From: Myxococcales bacterium
GTDB lineage: Bacteria > Myxococcota_A > Polyangia > Polyangiales > Ga0077539
DNA: 64,000 nt
Direction: 5' to 3'
Assembly (NCBI GenBank): GCA_013298625.1
Contig: JAAFIF010000012.1
Span: 62,001 to 126,000, forward strand
Positions 60,493 to 64,000 of the stretch are shown here, one piece after another. How positions within the stretch are numbered: the stretch's first letter is position 1; the number at the start of each line of letters is the position of its first letter. The position numbers and the translations under genes are program-made. The notes below the pieces were generated by a model. It was given only the letters and a program-made list of their open reading frames with translations. It had not been told where the DNA came from and did no database searches.

Positions 60493-61071
60493 ATGAAGTT
60501 CGAAATGAAGCCGCTTCCGTACGCGAAGAACGCCCTCGCCCCGCACCTCTCGGAAGAGTCGTTCGGCTTCCACTACGAGAAGCACCACCAGGCGTACCTG
60601 ACCAACCTCGAGAAGCTCGTCGCCGGCACGCCGGACGCTGAGAAGTCCCTCGAAGACATCGTGAAGAGCTCGTCGGGCAAGGTGTTCAACAACGCCGCCC
60701 AGGTGTGGAACCACGACTTCTTCTGGGCCTCGATGAAGCCCGCTGGCGGCGGCGAGCCCACGGGCGCGCTCGGCGACGCGATCAAGCGCGACTTCGGCAG
60801 CTACGCGGACTTTCGCAAGCAGTTCGCCGACGCGGCGGTCGCGCAGTTCGGCTCGGGCTGGGCGTGGCTCGTCAAGGACGGCGACGCGCTAAAGATCGTG
60901 ACGACCAGCAACGCGGACACCCCCCTCGCGCACGGCAAGACGCCGATCATCACCTGCGACGTGTGGGAGCACGCGTACTACATCGACTACCGCAACCTGC
61001 GCGCGAAGTTCGTCGAGACCTTTCTCGACAAGCTCGTGAACTGGGACTTCGCCGCGGCGAATTTCGGCTGA
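60493..61071 (+). CDS. sodB: Superoxide dismutase [Fe]
   Basis: 192 residues. The ATG at 60493 follows AGGAG at seven bases. The four metal ligands are His27 (FGFHYEKHH), His74 (WNHDFFW), Asp156 and His160 (CDVWEHAYY). Gln70 (NNAAQVWNH) sits where iron-type enzymes carry the outer-sphere glutamine, and the QFGSGWAWL segment is also Fe-type. It is cytoplasmic, lacks an export signal and dismutates superoxide to oxygen and hydrogen peroxide. Regulation is probably through the two palindromes upstream. Assigning Fe rather than Mn or a cambialistic enzyme is from motifs only. Confidence 0.95.
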   Translation: MKFEMKPLPYAKNALAPHLSEESFGFHYEKHHQAYLTNLEKLVAGTPDAEKSLEDIVKSSSGKVFNNAAQVWNHDFFWASMKPAGGGEPTGALGDAIKRDFGSYADFRKQFADAAVAQFGSGWAWLVKDGDALKIVTTSNADTPLAHGKTPIITCDVWEHAYYIDYRNLRAKFVETFLDKLVNWDFAAANFG

Positions 61072-61186
61072 TCCTGCGCTCTTTGGGGGATCGAAGCGCC
61101 CTGCACCGCGCCGCGAGTCAGCGCGCGTCAGGGCGTCTGTGTTTCTCTCGATTGCGCGCGGCGGGCCGTCTGGCACCGTCGCAGCG

Positions 61187-62788
61187 ATGAACAAACACAC
61201 GCTCGCGTCGCTGGCGGCGTCGGTCGCGCTCTTCGCCGCGCCGTTCGCCGAGGCGATCGTGACGCAGCCCAACGGGCTCGTCGTCCCTCGCGACTCGATG
61301 AACGGAGAGTCGCAGCTCTATACGCTGTTCTCGATGCGCGGCGAGGCTGGCCTCGATTGGCAGCGAGACGGTGATCGAACGCCGGCGACGTTCTCTCCGC
61401 TCTGTGATTTTCGCGCCACGCTCGTGCTGCGGCAGACCGCGTCCAGCCTCGCCGTCGGCTGGTACAACGTCCGGCCCGGGATGACCTCGCTCGCGCCCGC
61501 GGACATCAACACCATCGTGCCCGCAGGCTCACCCGTCGGAACCGTCATCAGCGGCGCCAACATCCGAACGAGCCCCAACTACCTGGGCGGCCAGATCGGC
61601 TTCGCGCTGATCCGAACGTCCGGCGGCTTCGACGGACGACCGTTCGCCACGCAGCCCGAGCTCAACCCGCAGTGCACGGCCTGCGCGATGCCGGGCCCGT
61701 GGGTCATGTCCCTGATCTACCCGTCGCGCACGACGGCCAACGCGTTCTACGTCACGTTCGAAGACGGAAACGTGGGCGCTACGCCAGGCTCCTTTCAAAA
61801 CGACGGCGACTACAACGACTACGTCTTCTTCTTCGAGGGCCTGCAGTGCACCGGCGGCGGCGAGCCGTGCAACACCGGCATGATGGGCGTGTGCGCCGCA
61901 GGCCTCACCCGCTGCGGCGCCATGGGCTGCCAGCAGAGCACCATGCCGTCGAGCGAGACGTGCGACGGACAAGACAACGACTGCGACGGGATGACCGACG
62001 AAGGCGGCGGACTGTGCACCGGCGGCAACGTGTGCGACCGGGGCCGGTGCGTCCCGCCGTGCCTCGAAGGCGCTTGCTTCGACTCGCAGCGGTGCATCAA
62101 CGGGCTGTGCGTCGAGGCCACGTGCGTCAACGTCAATTGCCCCGAAGGCCAGCGCTGCATCGACGGAGCTTGCCGCGGAGCCTGCGACGCCGTCGTCTGC
62201 CCCGCAGATCGCGTGTGCCGCGCAGGAGCCTGCGTCGACCCGTGCGCGGGCGTGATGTGCCCGATGGGACAAGCGTGCAACAGCGGCGTGTGCCGCGCGT
62301 CCTGCGCGTGCTCGTCGTGCGCCGCAGGGCAGAGCTGCAACAGCGCCAGCGGCCTGTGCGTGGACAGCGCGTGCGTCGGCGTCGATTGCTCGTCGATGGC
62401 CAACACCGTGTGCCGCGCGGGCGCGTGCGTCGATCGCTGCGCGGGCGCGCGTTGTCCCGCCGGGCAGATGTGCGCCAACGGCGAGTGCGTCACGGCGATT
62501 CCGGTGCGACCCGAGCCTTCGCCAGAGCCCTCGCTCGAAGCGGGCGTGATCGACAGCGGCGCGGTCAGCGACGCTGGCATGGACGGATCGACCGCTCGCG
62601 ATGCAGGGTCGTTCGACAGCGGAGCGAGCGGCAGAGACGCAGGCGTCGCGCCCTCGCCCACTGGCGGGTGCGGCTGCCGCGCACCGCAGCCAGCGTCGCG
62701 CTCGGGCGTCGTGTGGCTCGCCCTGGCGGCCGGAGCCATCGTCGTTCGACGAGCCAACAGGCGCCGTCGTCGATCGAACACCCCGTGA
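61187..62788 (+). CDS. Exported Cys-rich protein with MYXO-CTERM tail
   Basis: 533 residues. The signal peptide (AAPFAEA) is followed by an N-terminal domain of about 220 residues ending in FQNDGDYNDYVFFFEGLQ, a DUF4114-like Ca-binding pattern. Then comes a putative metal-binding motif (TCDGQDNDCDG) and several Cys-rich modules (CVNVNCPEGQRCIDGAC, CAGVMCPMGQACNSGVC, CAGARCPAGQMC). After an Asp/Ser/Ala linker the protein ends with GGCGCR, a hydrophobic helix (SGVVWLALAAGAIVV) and RRANRRRRRSNTP, the MYXO-CTERM sorting signal. A surface-anchored protein of unknown function, on the same strand as sodB with a 115-bp gap. Confidence 0.84.
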   Translation: MNKHTLASLAASVALFAAPFAEAIVTQPNGLVVPRDSMNGESQLYTLFSMRGEAGLDWQRDGDRTPATFSPLCDFRATLVLRQTASSLAVGWYNVRPGMTSLAPADINTIVPAGSPVGTVISGANIRTSPNYLGGQIGFALIRTSGGFDGRPFATQPELNPQCTACAMPGPWVMSLIYPSRTTANAFYVTFEDGNVGATPGSFQNDGDYNDYVFFFEGLQCTGGGEPCNTGMMGVCAAGLTRCGAMGCQQSTMPSSETCDGQDNDCDGMTDEGGGLCTGGNVCDRGRCVPPCLEGACFDSQRCINGLCVEATCVNVNCPEGQRCIDGACRGACDAVVCPADRVCRAGACVDPCAGVMCPMGQACNSGVCRASCACSSCAAGQSCNSASGLCVDSACVGVDCSSMANTVCRAGACVDRCAGARCPAGQMCANGECVTAIPVRPEPSPEPSLEAGVIDSGAVSDAGMDGSTARDAGSFDSGASGRDAGVAPSPTGGCGCRAPQPASRSGVVWLALAAGAIVVRRANRRRRRSNTP

Positions 62789-62855
62789 GCCGAGCGCGCA
62801 CGAGCGTGCGAATTCACAGCGCGATCCGCGGGGGGCTCGCGATACGATCGCGCTG

Positions 62856-64000
62856 ATGCAGACAGAAGCGGGCGCGCGCGAGGTGCTGACGGTCGAAGAG
62901 TTTCTCTCGGTGTCAGCGAAGATCAACTATCAGCTCAGCGCGCGGAGCTTGAAGGCTCCTGTGCTCTTGTCGCTCGTGCTCGGCCCGGCGCAGTGCGACG
63001 AGCGCGAGCAAGCGATCTTGCTGCAGGCGTTTCGCACGATCCAAGTCGGCTACGACCAGGACCGTCGACGATTGGGAACGCCTGGGGTCCTTCACCCGCT
63101 GCGCGCCGCCGCGGTGCTCGCGCGCACGGCGCCGCGCCCGACGCTGCACGCGCTGCTCGCGGCGCTCTTTCACGACAAAGAAGAAGACCTCACCGAAGAA
63201 GAGCTCGGCGCCGAGCGCTTCGGCCGCATGCAAGCAGAGTTCGCCACGCTGGGCGCGCTCATGACCGAGCCCGAGCGCGATCGCATGAACAGCGCGATCC
63301 GCTGGCTCTCGAACCACACCGACAGCTACTCGGCGTACGTCGGTCAGCTCACGGACCACGCGCGCGCGCTGCCCGAGCTGTTGCACGTGAAGCTCTCGGA
63401 CCGCATCGACAACACGTTCGACGTGCACCTGCAGCACCCGGGAGTGTCTCGGTACAACTTCTACCGCGCGGTGTTCGACATCTTGTTTCTGCCGAGATTC
63501 TCCGGCGTGAGCATGGGCAAGTTTCACTTCATGCCCGACAGCAAGGAGGGGACGATGCTGCTCAGCCAGCTCTTCAAGAACACCATCCTGCTGGCGCAGC
63601 TGCGCAATCACCAGCTCGACACCCTCGACGAGGCGACGCGACGCTTGTTCGCGGGGCTCGCGGTCGCGGGCATTCGCGAGGCGCAGTGGCTCGTGCTCGA
63701 GCTGTTCAACACCGAGTACGCCGCGGTGCAGCGGCAGCGAAAGCTCTTGCTCGAGGTCATGGAGTACTGCGCTCAGGGCGGGATCGACTCGGTGCGCGAG
63801 GTCAACGCCAGCGGCCGCCTCGACGGAATGTTCGTGCGCTTCACCTCGGGCACGCGCGCCGAGCAGAAGCAGTTTCTCGTCGAGCTGTTCGAAGACCGCG
63901 AGTCGCTCGCGTGGATGGCGATCGCGTTCATCGTGGTGTTCGCGTCGTTTCTCAACGACCAGAGCTACACGGTCCAAGGCATCGATCGCAGCGGCGCCCG
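62856..64000 (+). CDS. RelA/SpoT-type HD-domain protein, 3' end outside window
   Basis: 381 codons are visible, without a stop before the window ends. The HD motif set is that of the SpoT/RelA hydrolase domain: His in HPLRAAAVLA, HD in LLAALFHDKEED and the later Asp in HVKLSDRIDNTF. A long helical region follows, ending in a possible membrane helix (LAWMAIAFIVVFASFL). Such HD domains hydrolyse nucleotides such as (p)ppGpp or act on other phosphoesters. No synthetase (RelA-type) domain is visible in this part; it may follow in the missing portion or be absent. The start follows the MYXO-CTERM gene by 67 bp. Confidence 0.83.
   Translation, partial: MQTEAGAREVLTVEEFLSVSAKINYQLSARSLKAPVLLSLVLGPAQCDEREQAILLQAFRTIQVGYDQDRRRLGTPGVLHPLRAAAVLARTAPRPTLHALLAALFHDKEEDLTEEELGAERFGRMQAEFATLGALMTEPERDRMNSAIRWLSNHTDSYSAYVGQLTDHARALPELLHVKLSDRIDNTFDVHLQHPGVSRYNFYRAVFDILFLPRFSGVSMGKFHFMPDSKEGTMLLSQLFKNTILLAQLRNHQLDTLDEATRRLFAGLAVAGIREAQWLVLELFNTEYAAVQRQRKLLLEVMEYCAQGGIDSVREVNASGRLDGMFVRFTSGTRAEQKQFLVELFEDRESLAWMAIAFIVVFASFLNDQSYTVQGIDRSGA

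Overview
The window is high-GC DNA (third codon positions are almost all G or C). It reads as a chromosomal piece of a Myxococcota/Polyangia bacterium, probably a Sandaracinus-like lineage. This rests on about twenty lipoproteins with Asp/Ala-rich linkers behind the lipobox, a DUF2330 protein, MYXO-CTERM-type C-terminal tails, RCC1, IgGFc-binding, C-type lectin and Cys-rich repeat proteins, and YtrA/LytTR-type regulators. I saw no rRNA, tRNA, CRISPR array, insertion sequence or prophage. Gene density is about 90 percent, with many short gaps and several 4-bp overlaps.

Left part (1-16 kb): a beta-propeller gene cut by the window edge, then lipoproteins (a cytochrome-like one, an RCC1 propeller, a triple Ig-like M23 peptidase). 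Next come a divergent pair made of a PD-(D/E)XK Rpn-type nuclease and a short UvrA, a TolB-like propeller lipoprotein, an HrpB-type helicase and another lipoprotein. Middle-left (16-25 kb): a DUF1826 gene with its own palindromic operator, enclosed by an imperfect 53-bp direct repeat of the 3' end of the neighbouring gene. Then a GntR/YtrA regulator, ABC ATPase and permease operon with an obvious palindromic operator, a DUF2330 protein and an AraC/GyrI regulator.

Middle (25-42 kb): a glycosyltransferase, an AraC regulator, an orphan T4 Rnl1-like RNA ligase, a PQQ-type glucose/sorbosone dehydrogenase fused to a cytochrome-like tail, a C-type lectin lipoprotein, a DUF4139 protein interrupted by an OmpA domain, a small S24-like protein and a LytS/LytTR two-component pair. 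Right part (42-64 kb): VF530, a Cys-rich 43-residue repeat lipoprotein, a TPR membrane protein, esterase, YD-like and IgGFc-binding lipoproteins. An operon of PlsC-like acyltransferase, lipase and arrestin-like protein follows, then a PL1-type pectate lyase, a zinc-finger protein divergent from sodB with two palindromes between them, a MYXO-CTERM protein, and a SpoT-like HD protein that runs off the right edge.

The overall picture is ordinary housekeeping and stress genes (uvrA, hrpB, sodB, VF530) scattered among a dense lineage-specific set of exported lipoproteins. The strongest unexplained signals are the direct-repeat DUF1826 cassette with its operator, the orphan RNA ligase, the paired sodB palindromes, the OmpA insertion in DUF4139, and the zinc-ribbon/lipobox chimera. 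All functions are assigned by reading the sequence; no database search was run.
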